Shown: piece by piece, positions 22,512 to 33,433 of the stretch
Layout of the letters: every line of letters starts with the position of its first letter
Numbering within the stretch: the stretch's first letter is position 1
Assembly: GCA_964019165.1 (NCBI GenBank)
Contig: OZ025270.1
Coordinates: 13,158,159 to 13,222,158 of the forward strand
DNA from: Mastigias papua
Lineage: Eukaryota > Cnidaria > Scyphozoa > Rhizostomeae > Mastigiidae
Reading direction: 5' to 3'
Length of the DNA: 64,000 nucleotides
Notes under the pieces: generated by a model
Told to the model about the DNA's origin: nothing
The model's database searches: none
The model's input: only the letters and a program-made list of their open reading frames with translations
Program-made: the position numbers and the translations under genes

Positions 22512-24048
22512 CCTTGTCTATATGTTTGAAAGCAATGTTTGAATGGTTAATAAAATCCCATCCGTTAGAAAGGCAGTGTCTTTGTAGAGCCGCATTTGTC
22601 TCGACTATTTCCAAATTTTTCGGAGTATCATACTTTTGAAGAAATATGGAAGATACAGATACCTCAATGTTGGGATTGACATCCCTGAATTTCCTGCAAG
22701 CCTTATCGATGTTGTCCACAACTCTTTCTTTTTTCATTCCTTTACTAATATCGTTGCTACCAATGTGGACTATAATCTCATCGACCTTCTGAAGCTCACT
22801 ATTAATGGTTCCTCTATGTTTAGAAACCAGCTGCTCACTTCTGAGACCTCCAATGCCTTTTGCAATAAAATACTCAGGGAGAGATTTTGATTCATCTACC
22901 CGTCGAACATGTGAGTCGCCAAGGAGGAGCACCCTCTTTTTGGCTTCAGGCTTTGGCTTATTGGCGGACTTTTTGTTGCTCTTATAATTTTGATCGTTGT
23001 AGCTGTTGTTGTTGTTGTTGTTGTTTGCTTTTCTGCTATTCCTCTTTGGTTGTCTTGATCCTTTGCTGTTGCCATAGTACTTATTAACGTTATCTGTTCT
23101 CTTTTGTTGTTGTTTTTTGCTAGCTGTTTTTTTATCTTCCTCGTTTACATTGCTACTATCTTCCATTGTGCATTCTTTTGATTTGTGTAGTAAGTACTCT
23201 TGATGTTTAAAAGCTTGGACTTCTTTCAGCTGAACCGAAAAACTTTGCTGTGCGAGTCGCCTGTTGTTTTCCATAGGGTAGATTTGCGCATCCTTGCCTC
23301 CCACGAGACTGATGTTGTCCAGGGGGGGTGTTTGCATCGTTGTAGCCCTTGCTTGAGTTTCGCATTCAGATGTACGATTCGATCCATACTTTTTAAGAAT
23401 TTCATTCGTTTCCAAATTGTTCGGTTTTCTTACAAGTTGCTCTTCTTCTTTGCCATTTTCGAAAAGTAATTTTTCCAATCTTATTTTCAGGTTAAGGTTC
23501 TCTACAGCTAATGACCTGTTAAGAGTTCTTTCTTCCTGAAGCTGTTGACTTAAGTTATTGATGATGCCACTAAATTGCCCCAAAATGCAGAAAACGCTCG
23601 TATTTTCTAATGAAGGTGTGTGTTGTTTTTGATTCACGACAGTGTTTTCCGTATCTACTACATTCATCGGATTGACATTATGACTACTGGAACCCGAAAA
23701 CCATTCATGCATGCCTCTGTCACGTTGTGACTTCGATGGTTTTTCATTTCCCATGTTATTGATACCAGTGTCTTTATTGATGAAGTACGATTCTTGGCCA
23801 GCAGCGGTACTTTTTAGGAAAACTAGCTTTTTATTCACTAAGTTTTCCAGGGCTTCGGTAGCCTGTGCTTCGTCTAGGCCATACTCTTTAGCAGCGTAGG
23901 AAACAATCTTATCCTTATCAGGTCGCAGCTTCTTCACATTTCGTAGTTCATCGATAGAATTTAGTATTATGAGATTTCTATAATCAGTTTCCATAACGGT
24001 ACTGTCGATGAGCAAGCAAAAGAATCGGATGTTGAAGCGCTGAAGCAA
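22438..24048 (-). CDS. Family A LINE ORF1 with SGNH/GDSL esterase-like domain
   Basis: The frame is 536 codons; METDYRNL at residue 19 (23994) is an alternative start. The N-terminal ~80 residues are helical and charged (AAKEYGLDEAQATEAL). The middle holds a coiled-coil-like stretch (INNLSQQLQEERTLNRSLAV), then a low-complexity Lys/Asn segment with an NNNNNN run. The C-terminal ~170 residues form an SGNH hydrolase: block I VLLLGDSHVRRV, block III VHIGSNDIS, block V GGMHLTPEGN with the catalytic His. Esterase ORF1s are known from CR1-group LINEs and are thought to serve RNP or membrane interaction; the exact role is unproven. It seems intact. Confidence 0.85.
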   Translation of the reverse strand: MLQRFNIRFFCLLIDSTVMETDYRNLIILNSIDELRNVKKLRPDKDKIVSYAAKEYGLDEAQATEALENLVNKKLVFLKSTAAGQESYFINKDTGINNMGNEKPSKSQRDRGMHEWFSGSSSHNVNPMNVVDTENTVVNQKQHTPSLENTSVFCILGQFSGIINNLSQQLQEERTLNRSLAVENLNLKIRLEKLLFENGKEEEQLVRKPNNLETNEILKKYGSNRTSECETQARATTMQTPPLDNISLVGGKDAQIYPMENNRRLAQQSFSVQLKEVQAFKHQEYLLHKSKECTMEDSSNVNEEDKKTASKKQQQKRTDNVNKYYGNSKGSRQPKRNSRKANNNNNNNSYNDQNYKSNKKSANKPKPEAKKRVLLLGDSHVRRVDESKSLPEYFIAKGIGGLRSEQLVSKHRGTINSELQKVDEIIVHIGSNDISKGMKKERVVDNIDKACRKFRDVNPNIEVSVSSIFLQKYDTPKNLEIVETNAALQRHCLSNGWDFINHSNIAFKHIDKGGMHLTPEGNSIFSKNLSIRAIRG

Positions 24049-24159
24049 GCTACAAGCCTAATCCGTGTTACCTCTTCATATCCTCTTCATATGCGCTTAA
24101 TGTTAATAGTCTGATTCATTATTAAATTATCACTCAAATCAGCAACAGTCATGTGCTCA

Positions 24160-24470
24160 TCATCTTTCCACTTCTTTCGTAAATGAATCTTTTTCATGCA
24201 ATTCCTCATCCATCTCTATGCCATTAGTCGCTTTACCCTGTATTTTATCATGAACTATCCTACAATTACTACTTTCAGGTTTCTCGTTATCTTTAATTAT
24301 CATGTCATCTTTCGTATTCTTGTCAACTGAACATGGCATTTTCACAGAGTTTATCTTAGAACTATGCACTGTCATGTGCTGCTCAAAAAAAGTTTTCTGC
24401 AACACATTCCTATTGCATATAAGACAGTGGTAGTGGTACCTAGCTTCACTGTACTTAACGTCGGCGTGTT
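24160..24470 (-). pseudogene. Orphan C2H2 zinc-finger ORF or exon fragment
   Basis: The minus-strand open frame runs from ~24470 to a stop at 24160. Near its start it encodes one canonical finger, C-x2-C-x12-H-x3-H (CLIC...EQHMTVH), then ~65 hydrophilic residues rich in Lys/Asp/Glu. There is no in-frame Met before the finger, so it would be an internal exon or a relic. It lies between the 5' end of the family A LINE and a Harbinger-type element. It could be host DNA or carried transposon sequence. Confidence 0.4.
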
Positions 24471-24486
24471 ATTGTTTGCATGGTAA

Positions 24487-26927
24487 GGCTATATTTAAAG
24501 GTCGCATTTCTGCCGCGTCGAATTAAATAAACAGCCTGAAAAAAACTAAGTGTCAATTTCATGCGCAGAAGCTCAAACTTTATATCCATTGATGCATTAA
24601 ATAGTTTAATTCGACAGTAGTTCACCATGCTTGTTGCATTAAACGGCAGAAATGCGACTGGATTTAAAGACTACCTTTGTGTCGCGTCGAATTAAATTGA
24701 TCAAGGCAGCGAAGCTCATGTTATTATTATTATTATTATTATTAAAAATATTTAAGGAGGGTTGCCTTTCAGCTACAGCTGCTATTCAAGGGGCCCTCCA
24801 TTTAAATACAATACATGTTTTGAAAAATAAATTTGAAAAAAAAAACAAAAACAAAGCCTAATTACAATGTCTACTACCTAAAAGCGATATACCGTTATAT
24901 AAAATATTATTTACAAAATTATTAAAGATACAATGATAAAAGTACAAAACATATATTGGTAACAAAAAAAACAATTTCAAGCTATATACAATTCATGCAT
25001 CATGCATCACAGACTTTTTAAAGGAGGGAAGGTTAGGTGCTAGCTTCGATTCTGTTGGTAGGCTGTTCCACATTTTCGAGCCCTTGTAGGAGAAGCCCTT
25101 CTGCCCATTAGAGGAATTCCTCTTTGGCAGCTTGAGATCTGTGGCAGTATTTCGTAGATTATACGTGGCCTCAGAATAGTTTGCAACCAACATGTCGAAG
25201 AGGTACTGAGGGCCAAGCCCATTTCTAACTTTTTAGACAAGTACTTGCGCTTCATATTGGATAAGTTCTTCGATCGTTTTCCAACCTAGGCCCATGATTA
25301 AAGGTTTGCTAGGAGCATCAAAATTGCTTCCAGTTATTATTCTGGCTGCGCGATTCTGAAGCTTCTGTAGTTGCTGTAATTCAGTAAGTCCACAGACACC
25401 CCAGACTGCGCAACAGTAGCGAAAATGTGGATCGACCAAACCAGTGTACAGATTTTTAAGTGACTCAAAAGGTAAAAACCTTTTGGCATACCTTATCAGC
25501 CCAAGAGATCGAGAAATCTTTTTCGATACTTCTTGAATGTGATTCTTCCAATCAAGAGTATTGTCAATATGGACTCCTAGATACTTAGTGCATTGAACAA
25601 CATCGAGATCATTATGCCTTATATGCAGATGTAATTGCTCAGCTTGATTTTTCAAGATTGCAAGCTTCCGTTTAGTAGAAATTACCATGGAGTGCGTTTT
25701 AGCAACGTTAAGAGAAAGCTTGTTTCCCCGCAACCATTTATCAAGAGCTAGAAGGTCCTGGTTTAATGCCCTGTTTAACTGGGACATACTATGATTTTGT
25801 AGACTTAGGCTAGTGTCATCAGCATACATGTACACCTTAGCGTTATTAGTGATTTTAGGAAGGTCATTGATATAAAGTAAAAATAATAATGGGCCAAGAC
25901 ACGAGCCTTGAGGGACACCTATATCTATATTTTGAACTTTAGAATCCACACCATTAACCCTTGTAAACTGGGAGCGATTAGAGAGGTACGACTTAAACCA
26001 CATTAGCTCCGAAGAGTGGATACCGTAGTGAGCAAGCTTTTGCACTAGGATTTTGTGATCAACTGTGTCAAAAGCTTTTTTCAAATCAACAAATATAACC
26101 CCAACATGTTTTCCCACATCTAAGCTGCTGTACCAATCATTAGTACATTTCAAAAGAGCAGTGGCTGTTGAGTGAAGTGATCTGAATCCAGATTGACTCG
26201 GAGCTAAGAGATCATTCGAGTTTAAATACTCATAAAGTTGGTTGTACACTAATTTTTCAAAGAGCCTTGAAACGACTGGGAGGACTGATATTGGCCTATA
26301 GTTTTCTTTGGCGCTTTTATCTCCGTCTTTGAAAATAGGAATAACTCTAGCAATTCTCCAAAGAGAAGGAAACTCCCTATCCTCTAAGGGCTTGTTAAAC
26401 ATGTACGCTAGCGAGTTGACGATGTAAGGCAAGGCAAGTTTCAGAAAATAACTAGAGATATTGTCGTTTCCAAAGCCCTTAGATGTTTTTATTTTACCAA
26501 TGGCATCCCTAATATTTTGTTCGTTAATCTTTGTAAATTTCATCGTTTTATTGCCTTTATTTATCCTGTAGTTACCAACTAAAAGGGGGTTTGGAGATGG
26601 ATCAATCATGTCTTTAAGTTCTTTCAAATTAATTGGAAAATTGCGAGAGAATAAGATAAGAAAAGACGAGAAAAGGAAACGCCACTTCATGGTTCTGATG
26701 AAAGTTGCACATTTTTGACGAATGTGGAACAAAAGCGCGCCACTACACTTTTGCTAAACACCATATTGCATAAAAGCGCATGCATTCATTTGTTTGATGC
26801 CACTTTGGAATTTGATGCGACAGAATTAAATGCGAGCTTTAAATCTGTTGTCGTATTTTTCCACATTACAGTCGAATTTAATTGCATTTAATTCAACGCG
26901 GCAGAAATGCGACCTTTAAACTAGGCC
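24487..26927. mobile_element. PIF/Harbinger-type element carrying a family A LINE
   Basis: The left end GGCTATATTTAAAGGTCGCA and the right end (reverse complement GGCCTAGTTTAAAGGTCGCA) continue with CATTTCTGCCGCGT(C/T)GAATTAAAT. TAA flanks both sides (24484-24486, 26928-26930). The motifs GGCAGAAATGCGAC and GCGTCGAATTAAAT recur internally at ~24643-24700. Most of the interior is the 5'-truncated LINE at 24721-26609; without it the element is ~0.55 kb and lacks a transposase. Confidence 0.7.
24721..26609 (-). pseudogene. Family A LINE copy A2, 5'-truncated, one in-frame stop
   Basis: The minus-strand coding starts within the RT N-flank (DPSPNPLLVGNYRI) and runs to 25233, where VLV is followed by TAA. 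The same frame then continues to ~25011 (MLVANYSEATYNLRN to KKSVMHDA). RT blocks are complete: SVLPVVSRLFEKLVYNQ, DLKKAFDTVDHK, GVPQGSCLGPLLFLLYINDL, YADDTS. The upstream Met at 26732 lies in flanking DNA. Hairpin at 24756-24799; tail (TAA)n at 24721-24744. Nearly identical to 29760-31786, including the stop. Confidence 0.85.
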
Positions 26928-26930
26928 TAA

Positions 26931-27250
26931 TATTCGAGGGACCCCGTAATCAAAGGTTCTGCTAGAGTTCATATGCCTTTGTTGGATATGGAGACTTTTT
27001 TATGTAAGGACTGGAAATGTTTCCATGGAGGACACAAGGTGCAATGATAGTGTTGATGTGCATAATTGCATTTTCTCGAATTATCTAGGCTACATTCTTC
27101 AATTAAACTGTTTCCAAAGGAGAGAATTTCAATGTCATTCAGGTTATGTAGAAATGAAAACGGTATGTTCGAAACATTTCCTACACATGTGTTACCTTGC
27201 GTGCATGTTTCTGTGCTTCCTAAAGGATGCCCCTCGTACTTCGGGGCAGT
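26931..27250. other. No recognised feature
   Basis: Flanking sequence between the Harbinger-type element and a tandem duplication; only short frames. Confidence 0.3.
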
Positions 27251-27653
27251 AGGGCCTATGCGCCCCTATGTGCATGGTATGTCTCTTTAGGCAGAATAAA
27301 TAAAAAATGTTTCCAGTTTTTGGCTCAAATTAATCAGAGTGGTCGATTTGTTAAGAACACATCGATAACATTGAAAGGAGAGACAAATTTTGCATTTTTC
27401 CACACTTCGCCGCTATACGGTATACACCACTTGTATAGCACATAAACAATGTATGGCCTATGCGCCCCTATGTGCATGGTATGTCTCTTTAAGCAGAATA
27501 AATAGAAAATGTTCACTGTATTTGGCTCAAATGAATCAAAGTAGTCAATTTCTTTAGAATAGATCGATAAACTTGAAAGGATACACGAAAATCGCACATT
27601 TCCATACTTAGCTCCTAGGCAGTATACACCACTTGCATAGCACATAACCAGTG
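27251..27653. repeat. Two tandem ~200-bp repeats
   Basis: Unit 1 (~27251-27450) and unit 2 (~27453-27653) both open with GGCCTATGCGCCCCTATGTG and close with TATACACCACTTG(T/C)ATAGCA. They share the middle (GGCTCAAAT, ATCGATAA) with ~15-20% differences. The minus-strand 121-codon frame across them has no known domain. Confidence 0.7.
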
Positions 27654-27656
27654 TCT

Positions 27657-27808
27657 CAGGGACGTAGGAACCGGGGGCAGAGGGGCCATGGCCCCCCACT
27701 CTTTAGCAAACTATGCAAAAGTGCCCCTTTGAAGCCAAAAATGGGTGTGGTAATGTGCCCCTTTTAGCACTTAGCCAGCCCACTTTGTAGATGTCTCCTA
27801 CGTCCCTG
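27657..27808. mobile_element. hAT MITE, 152 bp
   Basis: Terminal inverted repeats CAGGGACGTAGGA / TCCTACGTCCCTG. Perfect 8-bp target duplication CAGTGTCT at 27649-27656 and 27809-27816. It is inserted in the end of the second tandem repeat unit. No coding capacity. Confidence 0.9.
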
Positions 27809-27816
27809 CAGTGTCT

Positions 27817-28558
<742 letters not shown>

Positions 28559-29726
28559 CCGTCAAATCATACCTTTCTAATCAAAGTCAATTCACAAGGG
28601 TTAACGGTATTGACTCTGAAGTCCAAAATATAAATATAGGGGTTCCTCAAGGGTCATGTCTTGGTCCCTTATTATTTCTGATTTATATTAATGACCTTCC
28701 CAAGTTCGTAAAAAATGCCTCGGTTTACATGTACGCTGATGACACTAGCTTAAGTTTTAAAGCCGATAACATTTCACGATTAAGCGAGGCTCTGAACGAG
28801 GACCTTGAGGCTTTGGATAATTGGCTTAAAGGTAATAAACTATCCTTAAACGTGGCCAAAACGCAGTCAATGGTCATTTCCACAAAGCAACAACATGCTG
28901 CCTTGAAACAACAAACAGACCAACTCAATCTGCAAATACGTCAAAGCGCATTGGAGGCTGTTCCAAGTACAAAGTACCTAGGGGTTCATATTGATAACTC
29001 CCTCAATTGGAAGAAACATATTGAAGAAATTTCAAAAAAACTCTCGCGATCACTCGGACTCTTGAAGTATGCAAAAAGATTCTTACCTCTTGAGTCACTC
29101 AAAAACATTTATACCAGCATCGTTGACCCACATTTTCGCTATTGTTGCTCAGTCTGGGGCGTACGTGGGCTAACTGAAGTCCATCAATTACAGAAACTTC
29201 AAAACAGAGCAGCCAGGATAGTCACTGGCAGCAATTATGACGCTCCCAGTAAACCCCTACTTGAAACCTTGGGTTGGAAAACAATTGAAGAGCTAATTCG
29301 GAATGAAACACAAATTATGGTTTTCAAATCTGTAAATGAGCTTGCACCACAATATCTCTCAGATTTATTTGTTGCAAACTCGACTATCTCTTCGTACAAT
29401 CTAAGGCGAACTGCTACTGATCTTAGGTTACCCAAGAAAACGTCATCAAAGGGGCAAAAAAGTTTCTCCTATAGGGGAGTGGCAACTTGGAACAGTTTAC
29501 CAGTGGAATCAAAGAGGGCATCTAACCTTGCAAACTTTAAAAGTAGTATTTTTAGCGTTTTTGATATTAATTAGGTATTTTTAGCAAACATGTATTGTAA
29601 ATATTACGTTTCTATGAGGTATTCCGATTGTAATCAGGTTTAATTTTAGCTACATGTATTTTGTATTTAGATGGAGGGCCCCTTGTAAAGCAGCTACCGC
29701 TGAAGGGCTACCCTCCGTAAATATCT

Positions 29727-29760
<34 letters not shown>
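28559..29760 (+). pseudogene. Family A LINE copy A3, 5'-truncated, frame open
   Basis: Coding from ~28560 (VKSYLSNQSQFTRVNGIDSE) through GVPQGSCLGPLLFLIYINDL, YADDTSLSF (~28731-28757), FRYCCSVWGVRGLTEVHQL and SFSYRGVATWNSL to a stop at 29574. No disabling mutation lies inside the retained half; only the 5' half is missing, and the 28519 Met is from flanking LINE sequence. Hairpin 29673-29716 (inner stem CAGC/GCTG). Tail (TAA)n at 29728-29760, into which the next copy is joined. Confidence 0.85.
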
Positions 29761-29762
<2 letters not shown>

Positions 29763-31786
29763 GAAACTTGGAAGACAACTAACGCACTTCTCAATAAGCG
29801 CTGCACATCAACCAACATCACATCTCTTAGTGTAGGAGACATTGAAATCCATGAGAGAAATGAAATCTCAAACAAGATGAACGATTACTCTTGCACTATT
29901 GGCAAAGAATTAGCTGATAAAATTGATCCATCTCCAAACCCCCTTTTAGTTGGTAACTACAGGATAAATGAAGGCAATAAAACGATGAAATTTACAAAGA
30001 TTAACGAACAAAATATTAGGGATGCCATTGGTAAAATAAAAACATCTAAGGGCTTTGGAAACGACAATATCTCTAGTTATTTTCTGAAACTTGCCTTGCC
30101 TTACATCGTCAACTCGCTAGCGTACATGTTTAACAAGCCCTTAGAGGATAGGGAGTTTCCTTCTCTTTGGAGAATTGCTAGAGTTATTCCTATTTTCAAA
30201 GACGGAGATAAAAGCGCCAAAGAAAACTATAGGCCAATATCAGTCCTCCCAGTCGTTTCAAGGCTCTTTGAAAAATTAGTGTACAACCAACTTTATGAGT
30301 ATTTAAACTCGAATGATCTCTTAGCTCCGAGTCAATCTGGATTCAGATCACTTCACTCAACAGCCACTGCTCTTTTGAAATGTACTAATGATTGGTACAG
30401 CAGCTTAGATGTGGGAAAACATGTTGGGGTTATATTTGTTGATTTGAAAAAAGCTTTTGACACAGTTGATCACAAAATCCTAGTGCAAAAGCTTGCTCAC
30501 TACGGTATCCACTCTTCGGAGCTAATGTGGTTTAAGTCGTACCTCTCTAATCGCTCCCAGTTTACAAGGGTTAATGGTGTGGATTCTAAAGTTCAAAATA
30601 TAGATATAGGTGTCCCTCAAGGCTCGTGTCTTGGCCCATTATTATTTTTACTTTATATCAATGACCTTCCTAAAATCACTAATAACGCTAAGGTGTACAT
30701 GTATGCTGATGACACTAGCCTAAGTCTACAAAATCATAGTATGTCCCAGTTAAACAGGGCATTAAACCAGGACCTTCTAGCTCTTGATAAATGGTTGCGG
30801 GGAAACAAGCTTTCTCTTAACGTTGCTAAAACGCACTCCATGGTAATTTCTACTAAACGGAAGCTTGCAATCTTGAAAAATCAAGCTGAGCAATTACATC
30901 TGCATATAAGGCATAATGATCTCGATGTTGTTCAATGCACTAAGTATCTAGGAGTCCATATTGACAATACTCTTGATTGGAAGAATCACATTCAAGAAGT
31001 ATCGAAAAAGATTTCTCGATCTCTTGGGCTGATAAGGTATGCCAAAAGGTTTTTACCTTTTGAGTCACTTAAAAATCTGTACACTGGTTTGGTCGATCCA
31101 CATTTTCGCTACTGTTGCGCAGTCTGGGGTGTCTGTGGACTTACTGAATTACAGCAACTACAGAAGCTTCAGAATCGCGCAGCCAGAATAATAACTGGAA
31201 GCAATTTTGATGCTCCTAGCAAACCTTTAATCATGGGCCTAGGTTGGAAAACGATCGAAGAACTTATCCAATATGAAGCGCAAGTACTTGTCTAAAAAGT
31301 TAGAAATGGGCTTGGCCCTCAGTACCTCTTCGACATGTTGGTTGCAAACTATTCTGAGGCCACGTATAATCTACGAAATACTGCCACAGATCTCAAGCTG
31401 CCAAAGAGGAATTCCTCTAATGGGCAGAAGGGCTTCTCCTACAAGGGCTCGAAAATGTGGAACAGCCTACCAACAGAATCGAAGCTAGCACCTAACCTTC
31501 CCTCCTTTAAAAAGTCTGTGATGCATGATGCATGAATTGTATATAGCTTGAAATTGTTTTTTTTGTTACCAATATATGTTTTGTACTTTTATCATTGTAT
31601 CTTTAATAATTTTGTAAATAATATTTTATATAACGGTATATCGCTTTTAGGTAGTAGACATTGTAATTAGGCTTTGTTTTTGTTTTTTTTTTCAAATTTA
31701 TTTTTCAAAACATGTATTGTATTTAAATGGAGGGCCCCTTGAAAAGCAGCTGTAGCTGAAAGGCAACCCTCCTTAAATATTTTTAA
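29760..31786 (+). pseudogene. Family A LINE copy A2', 5'-truncated, same in-frame stop as A2
   Basis: Starts directly after the (TAA)n of A3; coding is open from 29760 (KETWKTTNALLNK) to a TAA at ~31293 and resumes in frame to 31535. Protein and nucleotide sequence match 24721-26609 in opposite orientation nearly completely, including the premature stop and the 3' UTR. The hairpin is at 31729-31772. The 5' truncation point differs from A2. It ends tail-to-tail against a family B element with no microsatellite. Confidence 0.85.
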
Positions 31787-31957
31787 GTTTTTTTAAACTT
31801 TCATATGTGTATATCTGTTACTTACAATAGTACACCTCGCATATAATTGGTAGTGTACCATTGGCTAGTTTGTACTAAGCACATGAAAAATAATAACAAT
31901 AATAATTGACATGTAACATAACTCAAAGGTATAATAGCAGGAAAAGGAAGTGAATGT

Positions 31958-33433
31958 TCAGAAGGTCAGGAGTTCAGGGTTGTTCCATGATTTATTTCTT
32001 TGGCAGAAGATGTAATACGTTGACCTAATGGCAATATTAATTGTTTTCATAAAAATTCTTCGCTGTGTAACTTTGTCAAAACTCAGATCTTGGAGTAGAG
32101 AAAGAAAGGAATCACAGGAGGCGCCCATAACGCCGAGAGCACCCATGGAGACATTGATAAAAATAACTTTATTATAGGAAGAGGACAGGTCTTGAAGTAG
32201 TGGAGTATACTTATTGGCTTTCCTTACGCTATTAGCCTGAATATTTGTCTCGAAACCCAGTGTGAGTTCAAGAATGTAGAGCACTTTCTTGCCTGTGAGC
32301 AAAAGAAGATCAGGACGAAGGGAGTCGCCAGTTATCAAAGATGGGGACATAAAAGAGGGCAAATCGGCATATACTGAGATTTGGTTTAGAGATGAAAATG
32401 TATTAGCAAGGAAAAGAAGGACAGAGTTGTGGCGCCAAGTATATCTGCCATTCTCGAGGTAGCAATTACAACTTGATACCACGTGCTGCAGAGTTTCTGA
32501 TTGAAGGCAGAATGAACATGCTGATGACTGAGAAATGGACCATTTGCAAAGATTTTTCCGAGTAGGTAAAGTGTTGTTGAGATATTTTATAGAAAAATTA
32601 AAGATATTTCTCGGCATGTTTTGTTGAACAATTGACCAAATGCTTGCTGTTCTTTGACATGAATATTTCAGAATAGAGGAGATAACCAAGCCTTGAGAAA
32701 GGAGTGTATTTTTTATGCGATCTTCATGCTCGTGCTGTACAGCCTTCAAAACTTGTTTAGTATTCTGGAACTGGTCATACTGAAGATTAGTGCCATAGCT
32801 TGTATCCGCCCAAATTGATTTGATGTCGGGATTTGGTGAGGACTTCAAGGCATTTCGTATAATAGTTTGGCACTCAATAAACTTTGCTGAAGGGAGGATA
32901 AGATTTATGCCGTATCTAGATGTACTTAAGATTAAAGAGCTGAAAGTTGAGCATATAGGTAATTCTAGCCACTGCCTTACAAACCTAGGAACTACGCTGT
33001 CTAAATTTTCGACCACCCATGTCTTGCTAAGATCCGCAATGGTCAAGTGCCAAGAAAGTTTCGATAACACAAAACGATGGTAAAGAAGAAGTTTGTTTTT
33101 TGGGTGGCAGGGTAGGCAATCAATTTTGAGCATCAGATCCTTGATAGTGTCTAGAAGAATCGACATATGATCACTATTATCCATATGGAAATTGAAGTAT
33201 CTACCAAGATATTTAAAGGGCATGGTTTTGCCAACAGTTGGAACCAAAGAACTATTTAGAATCAGCTTGGGAAAGTACTGAATTGAAGAGGTGGCTGCTT
33301 TCTTTATCCCAAATGTGAGGCATTTATCAACCCTAATAATCATACCTGCCCAGTTGCACCACCGGGTGAAATGGTTTAGCAGAATTTGATTCTCGTTTTC
33401 TAGTCCAGTAATCACAGCAGCATCGTCGGCAAA
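31958..33433 (-). pseudogene. Family B LINE protein, C-terminal part: RT catalytic site, thumb, endonuclease
   Basis: Continues the upstream frame directly after the stop: FADDAAVITGLENENQ, then GWAGMIIRVDKCLTFG-like palm/thumb and FKYLGRYFNFHMD. The zinc knuckle is CSFCLQSETLQHVVSSC (C-x2-C-x7-H-x4-C). The PD-(D/E)xK-type endonuclease core is RPDLLL...LYILELTLGFETN followed by a Lys-rich KANKY. It ends NKSWNNPELLTF. An internal Met at 33415 is available, but a product starting there would lack most of the RT. Confidence 0.85.

Larger units (their letters stand above)
19229..24060 (-). mobile_element. Family A (CR1-like) LINE, apparently full length
   Basis: Minus-strand order: short leader, ORF1 (24048-22438), ORF2 (22511-19500), 3' UTR, terminal hairpin (19273-19317), tail (TAA)n at 19229-19263. 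Both ORFs are open throughout. This is the only family A copy in the window with an endonuclease and ORF1, so it is the best candidate for an active or recently active source. The 5' limit near 24060 is approximate. No target duplication was found, which is common for microsatellite-tailed LINEs. Confidence 0.8.

Noticed and set aside
26610..26732. Start of copy A2 protein at Met 26732
   Set aside because: Comparison with 29917 shows LINE sequence ends at 26609; the upstream codons belong to the Harbinger-type host element.
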